DNA of 64,000 nt from an uncultured Anaeromusa sp. (GTDB lineage Bacteria; Bacillota; Negativicutes; Anaeromusales; Anaeromusaceae), in assembly GCF_963668665.1 (NCBI RefSeq), contig NZ_OY764902.1, positions 904,001-968,000 of the forward strand, read 5' to 3'. Shown piece by piece: positions 7,943-17,418 of the stretch (position 1 is its first letter; each line of letters starts with the position of its first letter). The position numbers and the translations under genes are program-made. Below the pieces are notes generated by a model. The model saw only the letters and a list, made by a program, of their open reading frames with translations, searched no databases and was not told the DNA's origin.

Positions 7943-8033
7943 TTTGGTTGCATATTCTGCTATAAATCTGCAAGATGGTTGACGCCGCAAAGTGCAACTT
8001 TTTTGCAGTTTTAGCTTTGATTTGTCAACCAGC

Positions 8034-8597
8034 TTAAAATCCTACTTCTACCCCGCCGGCTGTCCGGCCCCCTTGGCGCTGCAACCACACCCCCGTATTT
8101 TTATTGGGATGGTATGTCACACCGCCGGCATTGATATTTCCACCGCCGCTGGTTCCGATCCTAGCAGACCACTTCGATACCTTAGTCTCCGGAAGCTCCA
8201 CCTTAAAGCTAATATCCGACGTCTGCGTCATTAACACCTTGCCGTCCTGAAACTTCTGCGACTCTCCCTGCAGTAAGTCAAACTTATAATCTTTGCCGTT
8301 TACCTTGACACCCACCTTTGGCTGCGCAATGTCAGCTTGTACGTCAGTGGATTCTTTCGCCGTAACCGTATTGCCGTTGGCATCTTTGTAGACGATGGTT
8401 TCTTTCGGCACGTAGGCCACCTGCGTTTGCGTGACAACCTTTTCCTGCGTTGTAATGACCGGTTTTTCCACTGTTGCCGTATGCGTCACTTCCCGCGGAA
8501 AAATATCGCGGCCGACGAAGATGCCGGCCACAAATACTACTGCCAGAATAATGCCTGCCGCAATCGGCAGCAGTTTTGCTTTTTGCTCCTCTGTCAT
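8034..8597 (-). CDS. Membrane-anchored phage protein (spanin-like position)
   Basis: 187 aa from ATG 8597 after GGAGGTAATCGT. One N-terminal membrane helix (residues about 9-28) is followed by an extracytoplasmic domain rich in Thr/Val/Lys, with beta-strand patterns near the C terminus (GGGNINAGGVTYHPNKN). It follows the endolysin candidates, where Gram-negative-type phages carry envelope-disrupting accessories. A spanin-like or anchor role is inference; the sequence matches no family I know. Confidence 0.6.
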   Translation of the reverse strand: MTEEQKAKLLPIAAGIILAVVFVAGIFVGRDIFPREVTHTATVEKPVITTQEKVVTQTQVAYVPKETIVYKDANGNTVTAKESTDVQADIAQPKVGVKVNGKDYKFDLLQGESQKFQDGKVLMTQTSDISFKVELPETKVSKWSARIGTSGGGNINAGGVTYHPNKNTGVWLQRQGGRTAGGVEVGF

Positions 8598-8761
8598 ACG
8601 ATTACCTCCAATTCGTCCCGGCAGCACGGCACTGTAACCGTGCCACCTAAATACACGCACCAAACCGGCTCCTTGACCTGCGGAAACACGATGGAATCTA
8701 ATACTTGGCCCACCTTTCCGCAGTGCTCGCCGCGGGTAATCATGACCGTCTTGCCGATCAC
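8594..8761 (-). CDS. Small phage protein (55 aa), translationally coupled
   Basis: GTG start at 8761 overlapping the stop of the upstream hydrolase; its own stop overlaps the next ATG (ATGA). The product VIGKTVMITRGEHCGKVGQV, then LDSIVFPQVKEPVWCVY, looks like a small KOW/SH3-type beta barrel. Start-stop overlap on both sides supports reality. Confidence 0.65.
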   Translation of the reverse strand: MIGKTVMITRGEHCGKVGQVLDSIVFPQVKEPVWCVYLGGTVTVPCCRDELEVIV

Positions 8762-9273
8762 ACCGCCACCCCCAACCGTTCGGCGTATGCTAACGCAATC
8801 TGCCGAGCCTGCTCCGGGGTAATCGTCGATGCGTCGGCGCCCTCGGCGAAATCGGGAAAAGCCGCCCTGGCAATCTCGACTTGCGTTGCGCTGCAGTCGA
8901 GCGTATTACTGTTATCTAGCAGCCGATCCGCGATGCCGGCAGCAGCATCTCCGAGCAGATCATGAACGCCGCCTATAATGCAGTCATCCACTCCGTAAAC
9001 CTTGCCGACTAACTCTAGGGCTTTACTAACTACCGCCTGCCGCTGGTCCTCCGTAATCGGCAAACTAATTACCTGCAGCGCCGGTACTCCGTCAAATTCT
9101 CCCACCGGTGCAAAGCGGATTGCCGGGCGCACTGCTTCAACGACGACCTGACGACCGTCCATCTCAAAGCCAACTGCGGCGTGGGAAAATTGGCTGTTTG
9201 AGGTCTTGCAAATCAAAGCCTCAAGCTCCGGGTGTCGGCCCGTCGTGACATAAATCAGATCAAGCGTACTCAT
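8758..9273 (-). CDS. NlpC/P60 or YiiX-like papain-fold hydrolase
   Basis: 171 aa. The pattern of a permuted papain fold is visible: SQFSHAAVGFEMDGRQVVVE (the His after Ser, then a Glu) and a late Cys in NTLDCSATQVEIA. Between them lies GKVYGVDDCIIGGVHDLLG. Phage copies are usually cell-wall amidases/peptidases or lysis accessories. It overlaps both neighbours by 4 nt in the lysis cassette. Confidence 0.7.
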   Translation of the reverse strand: MSTLDLIYVTTGRHPELEALICKTSNSQFSHAAVGFEMDGRQVVVEAVRPAIRFAPVGEFDGVPALQVISLPITEDQRQAVVSKALELVGKVYGVDDCIIGGVHDLLGDAAAGIADRLLDNSNTLDCSATQVEIARAAFPDFAEGADASTITPEQARQIALAYAERLGVAV

Positions 9274-9851
9274 GCCGATACCCCCAGCGCCGCCACATAG
9301 TCATAAGTGGTATTGGCACGATTGGCGTATCCCTCCATATAATCCGCGCAGTCTGCTGCGATAGCATACTCATCGCGGAACATATCGCGCATGGCATCTA
9401 GGCTATTGATGTCATAGCCGCGGTCCCGTCGCCGCTGCAGGAACTTTTGCACCACGTAATGGCTAGTCGGGCACCAAATCCCCGCGTAAATGATACAAGC
9501 CGGATTTGTCAGCCCGTCTACTTCGGCAAGCGCTGGGAGGTACTTGTCCCGGCAGTCATCCGCGAGAATCATGTTTTGAGCGGCTTGACCTTGCTCCGAT
9601 TCAAGAAGCGCCGAAAGCGCGTCCAGCTCGCCTGCGGCCTCGATGTCGCTGTAAGCACGACCAGTAAACTGATCGCCGCCATCGATGTAGCTGAGCAGCA
9701 AATCACCGCGGCCTCCAATCCCTTCCCACTGCGAGCAGCCCATTGAAGGATAATCTCCTGCAGTACTGCAGGTAACGCAGCCGTATGGTCCCTCTACGCC
9801 CGTCTCGACCAAGCCCTTTGCAATCTCCAACGCCAACTGTTGCTCATTCAT
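9270..9851 (-). CDS. Endolysin candidate, lysozyme/chitosanase-like
   Basis: 193 aa from ATG 9851 (ribosome site AAAGGATG 9 nt before). The N-terminal region GLVETGVEGPYGCVTCST, then GDYPSMGCSQWEGIGGRGD, follows the arrangement of chitosanase-like phage lysins (EGxYG … SxGxxQWxG). The Glu of EGPYG is the likely catalytic acid. It sits directly after two holin-like genes, supporting a lysis role. Family placement is by pattern only. Confidence 0.65.
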   Translation of the reverse strand: MNEQQLALEIAKGLVETGVEGPYGCVTCSTAGDYPSMGCSQWEGIGGRGDLLLSYIDGGDQFTGRAYSDIEAAGELDALSALLESEQGQAAQNMILADDCRDKYLPALAEVDGLTNPACIIYAGIWCPTSHYVVQKFLQRRRDRGYDINSLDAMRDMFRDEYAIAADCADYMEGYANRANTTYDYVAALGVSA

Positions 9852-10095
9852 TAAAATCATCCTTTCTTTCGTAGGGCATCTGCCCTTTTTCGCTGTTTGG
9901 CCAGCTATCGGCGATATACTTTACCGCCGCCAGTACGCCGCCGCCGCTCACAGCCCCTATACCTCCCCAGCAGGAGGCAAGGTCAAAATGCATGCCGTAA
10001 AGAGCGTTGGCATAGTACCCAATACCCCAAGATGCAAATAAAAAGAGGAAGGCCCCTACAAGGCCTTCCAACAAGTATTTTTGTATTCTGTTCAT
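9844..10095 (-). CDS. Holin-like small membrane protein
   Basis: 83 aa with two hydrophobic segments (about 8-30 and 40-60, ASCWGGIGAVSGGGVLAAVK) and a charged C terminus. Small size, two helices, and position between the XhlA-like protein and the endolysin candidate make a holin the best call. It overlaps both neighbours. Confidence 0.7.
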   Translation of the reverse strand: MNRIQKYLLEGLVGAFLFLFASWGIGYYANALYGMHFDLASCWGGIGAVSGGGVLAAVKYIADSWPNSEKGQMPYERKDDFNE

Positions 10096-10346
10096 TGCAG
10101 CGCATGCTCCATACCATCGAGTCGCTTATGCGCTTGTTTAGCCGACTCCTCCACTGCCACTAGACGCTTGTCGATGTTGCGCTGGTCTTCGCCTAGTTCC
10201 TTCAACATACCTTTTACCTCTTCCAGCGCTTCCTTAAGCGTAGCCATCGCCTGTTGGATCGGGTCGATAACAATGTATTTGAGCACGCCAGCAGTAAATC
10301 CGATAATGCCCAAAATTTCTACAGTATTGCTTAGATTCAGCTCCAT
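10092..10346 (-). CDS. XhlA-like holin accessory protein
   Basis: 84 aa. A membrane helix (residues about 9-26, VEILGIIGFTAGVLKYIVI) is followed by a coiled coil with heptads (ATLKEALEEVKGMLKELG, then DKRLVAVEESAKQ). This is the layout of haemolysin XhlA-type proteins, although the helix is at the opposite end from classical XhlA. The ATG follows GGAGGTGGCGC and lies right after a terminator, so the lysis cassette may have its own regulation. Confidence 0.65.
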   Translation of the reverse strand: MELNLSNTVEILGIIGFTAGVLKYIVIDPIQQAMATLKEALEEVKGMLKELGEDQRNIDKRLVAVEESAKQAHKRLDGMEHALQ

Positions 10347-10359
10347 GCGCCACCTCCAA

Positions 10360-10394
10360 AAAGATAGGCCCCGGCAATCGCCAAGGCCTTTTTA
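10360..10394 (-). terminator. Terminator between tail and lysis genes
   Basis: On the minus strand AGGCCTTGGC pairs with GCCGGGGCCT around a GATT loop, followed by UUUUU. It separates the XkdX-like gene from the XhlA-like gene. Confidence 0.75.
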
Positions 10395-10395
10395 C

Positions 10396-10530
10396 TTATT
10401 CTGCAGTTTTTCTTGCGTCCCGTTCCGCTTGCACCGCCCCTTGATAAGCAACGGGGACTTGCGCCATCGTCCAGCGCCCAGCGTCAACCAAATCAGCAAA
10501 TAGTTTTACATAGACCGTATTTACCGCCAT
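10396..10530 (-). CDS. XkdX/CD1375-like small phage protein
   Basis: 44 aa: MAVNTVYVKLFADLVDAGRW, then TMAQVPVAYQGAVQ. The pattern of an N-terminal helix, a W-T-x-x-Q-V turn and a terminal AER helix matches the very small XkdX/CD1375 proteins found just after tail fibres. TAATG overlap with the upstream gene shows coupling. Confidence 0.7.
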   Translation of the reverse strand: MAVNTVYVKLFADLVDAGRWTMAQVPVAYQGAVQAERDARKTAE

Positions 10531-10718
10531 TACACCGCACCTCCCGTACTAATAATCAGATTCGCCATTGCCTCTTTCAGATCCAAAATAGTTGCATCTT
10601 TTGCGATACTATCCGCAGCCAGGTTTGCCGCAACCTCTTTCGCGTCCATCAAATCCTGCTGCGCCTGCTTTAATTTCCGCTGGTCCTCGGTCAGTTTCCT
10701 CTGATGTCTCGCTCCCAA
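10530..10718 (-). CDS. Small coiled-coil phage protein
   Basis: 62 aa, almost entirely helical (ARHQRKLTEDQRKLKQAQQD), with a short hydrophobic end. Such proteins often sit between tail fibre and XkdX genes. No function is known. It overlaps the next gene through TAATG. Confidence 0.6.
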   Translation of the reverse strand: MGARHQRKLTEDQRKLKQAQQDLMDAKEVAANLAADSIAKDATILDLKEAMANLIISTGGAV

Positions 10719-10731
10719 AACTATCCCTCCT

Positions 10732-13650
10732 TTACTCGTTCCACGCCGCTACAAAGCCCGTGCAAACCGGCGTCTCTGCAACCCAGTCATAAGTCGCGGT
10801 CAGTGCCGCATCTTTAGTCGCAGCGACGGTCAAAATGCGGCTGTCCTCGTCGTACGACCATGATGCCGTACCTGTGCTGGCCGTGACCGCTAGCGCCGAA
10901 AGCTTGGCCAAATGGTCAAGCACAAACATCTGCGTTTTGCCGGTAGCAGATCCAAGAGCTTGCGATGCCGAGCCAGTCGGCTTTTTGAGCAGCACCTTCG
11001 CCGCCGCAATGCCTTTTGCCGAATCGGAGCTACCCAGCGCGTACGAAAATTCGGTGGTCACTACGTTGGGGTCGTCATGCGTCTGAGTAGTCCCCTTGGT
11101 CATCTCTACCCAAGTCTCCGGCTCCCAGCCGTAAGAGTAGGACGCAAATGCCGTCACGCCATCAGGCGGCGTAACCGAGGCTTGGCTCAGTTGCGTGTTG
11201 TAATCAAAATCGAATATCTCTTGGCTGCCGTACCAAACTCGCAGCGTATTGTGGTTGATGTACGGATCGGCCACCACGTTCCCCGTTTCATCTTTTACGC
11301 CCAAGACAACCGTCTGCCGGTTGCCAGTCCCTGCTGCAATTGGAATACGCTCTCTCGTTTTCGGTACCGGCCGCATCGCCATTTGCGCCGAAATCTGCGC
11401 ATCCCTCAGCACTTGATGTTTGACCGTCATCCGGCCAGCCCGCATACCCACACCGCCAAAGTCCTCAGTCACAGTGACCATTTCAGCTGCGTCACCGGAA
11501 ACGGCGGAATTATTAGTGCGGTACGTTGCCGAAGCCTTTGTGACTTTCGCCGATCCAGTGCCAATCGAGGCCACACTATAATCAGCTTTAAACTTGATTG
11601 CCGTGGCCTTTTGACGTCTTGCATTCGTCAACGGCATATAGTCTCCGAAAGAACCATTCTGCTCCAAGGCAACAGTAACTATCGCCGCAGCTCCGCCAGT
11701 TGCCGTTACCGCCGCCGATAAATCAATCAGTTCTACAGCCTCGGCTGCCAGCGTAATCGGCGCTGACACTTCAGAGCGGTTCGTCTGATCAGTACTTGAT
11801 TTAACAACAAAATTAAGCTTTATAGTTGGCAACGTTGCAGCGTCTTTTGGGGAAACAAGCGCAATAATAGGAGTAACGGTCTTACTTACGAACCCAGGAA
11901 TGGACGTTGCAGCACTCACTTCTGCGACTGTATTTCCTTCTGAAAGCAAACTATCAATAGTGACGTTTTGCGTTGTCAACGGCGTAAGTGTTACCGTTCC
12001 GCTGCCTGTCAGCTTAAACCAACTTGCAACGGAAGTGACTGACGTTCCGGTTCCAATAACTATAGTGCCGGTTTTTGTTGCTGCCGTTGGCGTATGTCCG
12101 CCTGCAATTTTTTCTGTAACTGTAATGGTAGTATCAGAAACAGTTGCCGCATAAAGAGCATTAAACGTGGCGTTTGCATTCATCGTTGCCACCAAATTTG
12201 TTGCCGTGGCTGCAATCGTTGCTCCAACATTAAACTGATTTCCTGTCGCACCGCTTGCAATCGCCGTGAATGTTACGCCGCAAATTGTGACAGTATCGGC
12301 CGCAACCGCGTTGGTTGTTATTGGGTAAGTGCGCACACCCTGCGTTGCACCGGGCAACTTAAATGCTAAGCGCCGATCCGATCCGCTAGGTTGATCACCA
12401 AGAATGGTGATGCCGTTAACTTCACTCGCCGTTGATAAATCCACCGCCGCATCAGGATAGACAAGAATTGTTTTATTTGCAGAAACAGCAACCAGCGCAT
12501 ACGAAATGTTGTCAATCGCAGTTGATGTGTTCGTTGCAATGCAGCAGAAGCCAGGGCCACCGCCGGCAGAACCGTTCCCACCGCCGTGAAAGCCAGCTTG
12601 ACCACCAGTTGCGAAAGGAGTTTGCGAATAGTCTGTAGCTATGGTTGTAAAGCCTTCGATTGTTTCAGCAATTGCCAACACGGAAGATCCAGCGCCCCCC
12701 CATTGATACGCCCAAATCCACCCGCTTGCCGATGCTGTAGCGCCAGCGTATCCGGGTAAACCGCCAGCAAGAACCACACCGGCTGTTGTTACACCATCGC
12801 CACCTTGACCAAGCCTACCTGCTGTTGCTTTAAGTGATCCTCCTACAATTGAACCATAACCGCCACCGCCACCATAACCGGATGCGCCATTTGTACAGGA
12901 GGAATTTGTGTTACCCATTCTGCCGCCGCCAGCGTAGGAACCATAGTCATTACCTAAAATTGAAGTTGGTGTCAATTTTAAATCCGGGGAAATAAGCAGC
13001 ACCGCACCGCCGCCTTGATTGACTGGTAATTTACCATTAGCCAAATCAGCATGAGTGCGTGTTATGCCAGCTGGCCTTAATGCAAATCCCGCCGCATCAA
13101 TAAAGCCGCCATAATCGCCAGTAGCACCTGCACCTGCCTTAAAATCGATCTTTGTCTTTGCGTTTAAGATCAGTACGCCGCCTATTTTATTAGTCGAATC
13201 AAACGGACGCGGCTTTGCAATGTAATAATTTGATACCGCCGAATCAAGAGTAAGTGAATTAAACTGTGGAACCGTGATCAACTGACAAACGTATTTTGAC
13301 GCATCTGCCGGATCAAGAGCGCTGCTAACGCTTTTATCCAATACAATAGTTGTCCCGGACTTGCTTAAAATCTTAGCAAAGCAATAGCTGTCAATTGCTG
13401 TTGTTTCGCTTGTTAAGCATCCCGTCACATGGAACACCACCGTATTTCCCACGTCAAATTTCTCATAATCTCCTAATGCCGTATAGCTGATAGTGATTGT
13501 TTTACCGTCAGCGGATACCCCGGAAATAGCAGCATAACTGTTGAAACCGAAAGTTCTGAGGTTACTACTATCCTTTTGTATATTAGGGCTTACTACATCT
13601 CCAAGTGATCCATCTCCGTACGAACCATGATTTGTGATTTGAATTGCCAT
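10732..13650 (-). CDS. Large tail fibre / receptor-binding protein
   Basis: 972 aa, the longest phage protein. Residues about 240-380 are glycine-rich (SYAGGGRMGNTNSS, GYGGGGGYGS, GGNGSAGGGPGF), like tip adhesins of fibres. Residues about 450-540 contain a beta-rich repeat domain (TICGVTFTAIASGATGNQFN) seen in phage tail proteins. The C-terminal third is beta-rich. It lies after the collar-fibre gene. It is likely the host-range determinant. The ATG follows GGGAGGGACATAG. Confidence 0.75.
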   Translation of the reverse strand: MAIQITNHGSYGDGSLGDVVSPNIQKDSSNLRTFGFNSYAAISGVSADGKTITISYTALGDYEKFDVGNTVVFHVTGCLTSETTAIDSYCFAKILSKSGTTIVLDKSVSSALDPADASKYVCQLITVPQFNSLTLDSAVSNYYIAKPRPFDSTNKIGGVLILNAKTKIDFKAGAGATGDYGGFIDAAGFALRPAGITRTHADLANGKLPVNQGGGAVLLISPDLKLTPTSILGNDYGSYAGGGRMGNTNSSCTNGASGYGGGGGYGSIVGGSLKATAGRLGQGGDGVTTAGVVLAGGLPGYAGATASASGWIWAYQWGGAGSSVLAIAETIEGFTTIATDYSQTPFATGGQAGFHGGGNGSAGGGPGFCCIATNTSTAIDNISYALVAVSANKTILVYPDAAVDLSTASEVNGITILGDQPSGSDRRLAFKLPGATQGVRTYPITTNAVAADTVTICGVTFTAIASGATGNQFNVGATIAATATNLVATMNANATFNALYAATVSDTTITVTEKIAGGHTPTAATKTGTIVIGTGTSVTSVASWFKLTGSGTVTLTPLTTQNVTIDSLLSEGNTVAEVSAATSIPGFVSKTVTPIIALVSPKDAATLPTIKLNFVVKSSTDQTNRSEVSAPITLAAEAVELIDLSAAVTATGGAAAIVTVALEQNGSFGDYMPLTNARRQKATAIKFKADYSVASIGTGSAKVTKASATYRTNNSAVSGDAAEMVTVTEDFGGVGMRAGRMTVKHQVLRDAQISAQMAMRPVPKTRERIPIAAGTGNRQTVVLGVKDETGNVVADPYINHNTLRVWYGSQEIFDFDYNTQLSQASVTPPDGVTAFASYSYGWEPETWVEMTKGTTQTHDDPNVVTTEFSYALGSSDSAKGIAAAKVLLKKPTGSASQALGSATGKTQMFVLDHLAKLSALAVTASTGTASWSYDEDSRILTVAATKDAALTATYDWVAETPVCTGFVAAWNE

Positions 13651-13663
13651 CTATGTCCCTCCC

Positions 13664-14866
13664 TTATGCTAACGTTAAGTACCCATCTGCCGTAAACGCC
13701 GCATTGCCAATGATGGTAAGTTGATTTGCTGTTTCAGCGGTAGTTACGAGCGGCACGGTTGTAGTTGTATTTGCGTTTGTGCCTGTCCATACTGTTGCAG
13801 GCTGCCACAGCGCCGTCCTGCGGTCGCCAGCGCCCTCGGCCTGCCCTGCGCTTGTCTGGATCTCCGCCGTAGACCGGTAGAGATAGGTTTGCCCCGAGAC
13901 GTACGTGTTTACAATTGCCGACTGCATAATCAACCGGTACGTGCTGCCGTTTTTCACGGCTGACCGTACCTGGCAGGTTTCCTGGTACACGCCGTCCGAG
14001 ATTGTGTACCAGGCCCCGGGCACGATGCCCCGCAGCGTCTCCACGTCAATGCTGTCATCGCCAGCAACAATCGAGGTGATTGCACAGCTAAACTGGTCCA
14101 CGAGATCAGGATTGGTAAAATCCTCCGCAAGCAGAGCGTTGTAATCTGGATATATATTTTGAGCCTCCAGCGCCAACGCCATATTTGCTTGCTCGCGCCC
14201 GATCTGGTCAATCTGGCTGCGCATGTTTGTGATGTCCGAGCCGTTGCCGCCGAGAATGAGCTTTTTGGCGTCGTCGACTGCGACTGGGTGCAAATGGCCA
14301 TCGCCGCCGGACTGGCCCCAGAAATGGGACGGCGTAGACGTAGCGGCCAGCTTTTGCAGCCAGGCGCTATGCGGGTCTGTCGAATTGACATGAGACAGCA
14401 GGTCCACATTTAGCGCAAAAACAAGATTGCTATTGATTTCGGCGGTTACGCTAGTTGCCTGGCCAATCACAGTAACTAGTTTATAAACAAAATCAATGCG
14501 CCGCGAACCTTGGCAACTCGGCATATGCGTTGCATTATCTCCCCGATTTTCTACCGCATATAAAATTTCTCCAACGTCCGGATCCGTTGCAAATACGCCG
14601 GTCTCCCGAAAGAAAAACTCCGTTTCCAACGTCGCATTTTGTACGCGGCAGCTAATTGTAGACTCACCACCGCCATCCGCTTTAATCCCCACTATCGGCA
14701 GCGTCATTTTGGGACTGATTAGGGCTGTAAGGTCCGTCAAATTTTGCCCATCAAGTAACTTTCCATCCCCAATGGTAACGCGGGTAAACTTAAGGGCCAC
14801 TCCTGTCTGTGCTTTCGCCAGCAAGAGTAGCCCCGCTTTGGTTAATTTCAAGCCATCATCTGCCAT
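13664..14866 (-). CDS. Phage tail-collar fibre protein
   Basis: 400 aa. The N terminus LTKAGLLLLAKAQTGVALKF, TRVTIGDGKL, LISPKMTLPI, FFFRETGVFATDP, GEILYAVENRGD is the classical tail-collar fibre (DUF3751) domain that attaches fibres to the baseplate. The rest is fibre shaft with a coiled part near 220-245. The ATG abuts the stop of the YmfQ-like gene. Confidence 0.88.
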   Translation of the reverse strand: MADDGLKLTKAGLLLLAKAQTGVALKFTRVTIGDGKLLDGQNLTDLTALISPKMTLPIVGIKADGGGESTISCRVQNATLETEFFFRETGVFATDPDVGEILYAVENRGDNATHMPSCQGSRRIDFVYKLVTVIGQATSVTAEINSNLVFALNVDLLSHVNSTDPHSAWLQKLAATSTPSHFWGQSGGDGHLHPVAVDDAKKLILGGNGSDITNMRSQIDQIGREQANMALALEAQNIYPDYNALLAEDFTNPDLVDQFSCAITSIVAGDDSIDVETLRGIVPGAWYTISDGVYQETCQVRSAVKNGSTYRLIMQSAIVNTYVSGQTYLYRSTAEIQTSAGQAEGAGDRRTALWQPATVWTGTNANTTTTVPLVTTAETANQLTIIGNAAFTADGYLTLA

Positions 14867-15598
14867 TTAGGCCTTCACTCCTTCCATTATTGTTGTCCAC
14901 TCACCGCACTCATAACAAAAAGCCCCAACCACAACGCTTGCCTTGGTCTCCGTGCGATTTTCCTCGCAAGTGGTCATGACGCCGCCCATGCCCGAAGCAA
15001 TACCGTAATAAACAGCGCCGGCGGAGTCATCCGGCAAAGGCGGCAAGGAGGTTTCTACCCCCGCACAAAGCGAGGCTATTCCTACAGTAATACCTAGCCG
15101 GTTTGTCGTATCGACGTCCGGGTCATCGCTTGGCGGCTGAATGGACACTTCTACGGTGTAATCCAGGTGTGCCGGTTTGGCCTCGTCGACTGCAGCAACC
15201 ATTTCATCAAGCCAAGGCGCCAGGCTCGGCACTAGAATCTTAAAGGTATAAGCAGCCACCGGGTCGATTACTTTCGCGCCTTTTCCTGGTACAAAGCAAT
15301 TACAAATAGCTTGTATTTGTTCTGGCGTCATAATTGGCGGCCGCATTAGCTTGGCTTGCACTAGCGCTCGCCGCAGTTCCAGCGTAGCGCCAGCAGGCGG
15401 CGTCAACGCCAACTCTTGCTCCCATTTAAGGATTCCCTCTTCTGGAGCTGTCGCTACGCAAAATTGCTGCACCGTAGCTTCCGCCGTGGCATCCCATGCG
15501 TCCAGTTCCACACCCCACGCCGCGCACAGCAGCTTTACGATGGGGCTATCTCGGTAACTAGCCGGCAAATACTGCCGGAGCAAATCCTCATTGGACAC
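14867..15598 (-). CDS. YmfQ/gpI-like baseplate protein (DUF2313)
   Basis: 243 aa. MSNEDLLRQYLPASYRDSPI, then ELDAWDATAEATVQQFCVATA and GILKWEQELAL are typical of the YmfQ/DUF2313 family that follows baseplate J. The C terminus carries a Cys-containing extension (TTCEENRTE, FCYECGEWT) that may bind metal. It overlaps J by 11 nt. Confidence 0.82.
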   Translation of the reverse strand: MSNEDLLRQYLPASYRDSPIVKLLCAAWGVELDAWDATAEATVQQFCVATAPEEGILKWEQELALTPPAGATLELRRALVQAKLMRPPIMTPEQIQAICNCFVPGKGAKVIDPVAAYTFKILVPSLAPWLDEMVAAVDEAKPAHLDYTVEVSIQPPSDDPDVDTTNRLGITVGIASLCAGVETSLPPLPDDSAGAVYYGIASGMGGVMTTCEENRTETKASVVVGAFCYECGEWTTIMEGVKA

Positions 15599-16688
15599 TG
15601 AGGGTCACCTCCCCGAGTACTGCCACCTGCGTACTGCTGACGGCAATATTAGCGGTGCCTCCGTTGAGCGTATAGGTTACATAGTCTAAGACGCCTGCCT
15701 GCTCTACTAAGAGTGATCCAATGCGAACATAACGCACGGTATCCGTCTGAAAGGCCATGGTCCCAAGATACGCTTTCAGTGCCGCCTTAAATGCAGTTTC
15801 AATAGAAGACAGCGCCGCCGGATTTGTTTGGTCTAATAAAATGGTTGCGGCAATATTGATTGGAACAGCTTCTGCTGCCACCACGGTTACCGTCGCGCCG
15901 ATCGGAGCCTTGCGCTCACCGCCAGCGGTCGGAGCAATGGCATTTTGTACGGCGGCCACCACATCAGCTGTCGGCGGCTGCTTATCGGATCCCAGAAGGA
16001 CCACTTTCACAGTTCCAGGACCGTTCCAAAGCGGCAGCACCTGCGCCGCCGTCACGCCATCGATGGCCATGGCCCATTGGCGATAGTCCGCTTGGTTGCC
16101 GCTGGTACCGGGATTGCGCATACGGTCCAGAAATCTTGCCTTTAGGGCATCGTCGGTTTCAGCATCATCTCCGCCGGTTAGCGCTTTTACTTTCCCCCAC
16201 TGCACTCCGGCTACAGCCGTTCCCACTTGGCTCAGTACTGTATTAGCCGCCAGGTTGGCTGCTGCGCCGATAGCCGTCGCCGTTACCGCCACTTCTACCT
16301 GCGTGGTTCCCTCGGGCAGTGTGGCGTCAGCCAGCGTCTTATACTGTGCGTTCCCGCTCAGCTCAAAGAGCGTTCCTGCAGGAACGAGGATGGTGAAGGG
16401 CGCCGGCGAATCTCGGCCGACGTAAATGGTGCCGGTAGCCACATCACCAGCCTTGCGGGTCATGCCGAAATCTTGCACGCGTTTATCCAGCCAAGCTCCT
16501 TCTGACGTAGCCACGAAAAACATGCGAGCCTGCACAGCCAAGTACAAATAGCACTCTTCAATGACTGCGCATACGGCTTCAAGCAATGTCCGCAGCACAC
16601 TGCCCGGGTTAAAGTCGGTAAGGTCAGCGCCGGCTGCAGCCAGGTACGTCAGCATCGCTTTTACTAAATCCGTAAATTGTTTATACAC
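15588..16688 (-). CDS. Baseplate J-like protein
   Basis: 366 aa. The N-terminal GADLTDFNPGSVLRTLLEAV, the ATSEGAWLDKRVQDFGMTRK segment, and the GGDDAETDDALKARFLDRM region are diagnostic of gpJ/gp47/XkdT baseplate wedge proteins. It forms the edge of the contractile baseplate and links to fibres. Confidence 0.93.
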   Translation of the reverse strand: MYKQFTDLVKAMLTYLAAAGADLTDFNPGSVLRTLLEAVCAVIEECYLYLAVQARMFFVATSEGAWLDKRVQDFGMTRKAGDVATGTIYVGRDSPAPFTILVPAGTLFELSGNAQYKTLADATLPEGTTQVEVAVTATAIGAAANLAANTVLSQVGTAVAGVQWGKVKALTGGDDAETDDALKARFLDRMRNPGTSGNQADYRQWAMAIDGVTAAQVLPLWNGPGTVKVVLLGSDKQPPTADVVAAVQNAIAPTAGGERKAPIGATVTVVAAEAVPINIAATILLDQTNPAALSSIETAFKAALKAYLGTMAFQTDTVRYVRIGSLLVEQAGVLDYVTYTLNGGTANIAVSSTQVAVLGEVTLSVQ

Positions 16689-17112
16689 TGTTCATCACCC
16701 GCTCCAAATCGATTGTAAAAACCAGGTTGTCTGTCCGGGTGTCGTTCAAAACTTTATAGGTTATGGTGTGGGAAACGGTCCTCTCTTCCGGATACTCGGT
16801 TTGGGATATGCTGATTAGCTCCACTCTTGGCTCGGCTTTCACGCATTCGGTAGTGGCCGTCAGCACTCTGGCCAACATCCCTTCCTCAATGCCTTCGCCG
16901 ATAATATCCCACGCCGCATTTCCATAGTTCGGGTGCGCCCACAAATCACCCAAAGGCGTATTCAGGCGTAAAAAAAGAGCCTGGCGTACATTGTCGAGAT
17001 CGTCGACCGTTGCCAAGTCTCCATGTTTTACCTGTATGTCCGTCTCTCCGGCATTCCAGCCGCCGGATAATCGCAGATCGCGCCCGAGTTGTTCATTGGG
17101 CAAGGATATCAC
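16681..17112 (-). CDS. gp25/XkdS-like baseplate wedge protein (DUF2634)
   Basis: 143 aa. GDLATVDDLDNVRQALFLRL, NTPLGDLWAHPNYGN and TDNLVFTIDLE fit the GPW/gp25 family that helps nucleate sheath assembly. It overlaps J by 8 nt and the PAAR gene by 4. Confidence 0.88.
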   Translation of the reverse strand: MISLPNEQLGRDLRLSGGWNAGETDIQVKHGDLATVDDLDNVRQALFLRLNTPLGDLWAHPNYGNAAWDIIGEGIEEGMLARVLTATTECVKAEPRVELISISQTEYPEERTVSHTITYKVLNDTRTDNLVFTIDLERVMNSV

Positions 17113-17408
17113 CTCCCATTTGCAAAAACATTGTTGCTGCCCTGCGCCATGGTATCCCCGCAGGAAATCGCGTCACCAATCCTGCAAATCGGCTTTCCGT
17201 TTACAAAAACATTAGGACTGCCGCTACTGGCCACACCGCCATGCGGCGTATGCTCTGGGCAAGCTCCATGAACGGCCCAGGCATCCCCTAAGCGATGCAC
17301 CGCTTTGCCATTGCAGAACACATTGGGGCTGGCCTCAATATTTGGCCGCGCAGGGTAGCAATGCGGATGCCCTGCCGACATATCTCCTAAACGAACCACG
17401 CCAGACAT
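17109..17408 (-). CDS. PAAR-domain tail spike tip protein
   Basis: 99 aa from ATG 17408 after GGGGGACGCTT. It has repeated PAAR-type turns: GDMSAGHPHCYPARPNIEAS, PNVFCNGKAVHRLGD, PNVFVNGKPICRIGDA, NNVFANG. Such proteins cap the spike with a metal-bound point (His/Cys ligands visible). Confidence 0.88.
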   Translation of the reverse strand: MSGVVRLGDMSAGHPHCYPARPNIEASPNVFCNGKAVHRLGDAWAVHGACPEHTPHGGVASSGSPNVFVNGKPICRIGDAISCGDTMAQGSNNVFANGR

Positions 17409-17418
17409 AAGCGTCCCC

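Noticed and set aside
8337..8822. Plus-strand frame of 161 aa in the lysis region
   Set aside because: Antisense to coupled leftward genes with start-stop overlaps; no ribosome site and biased composition.
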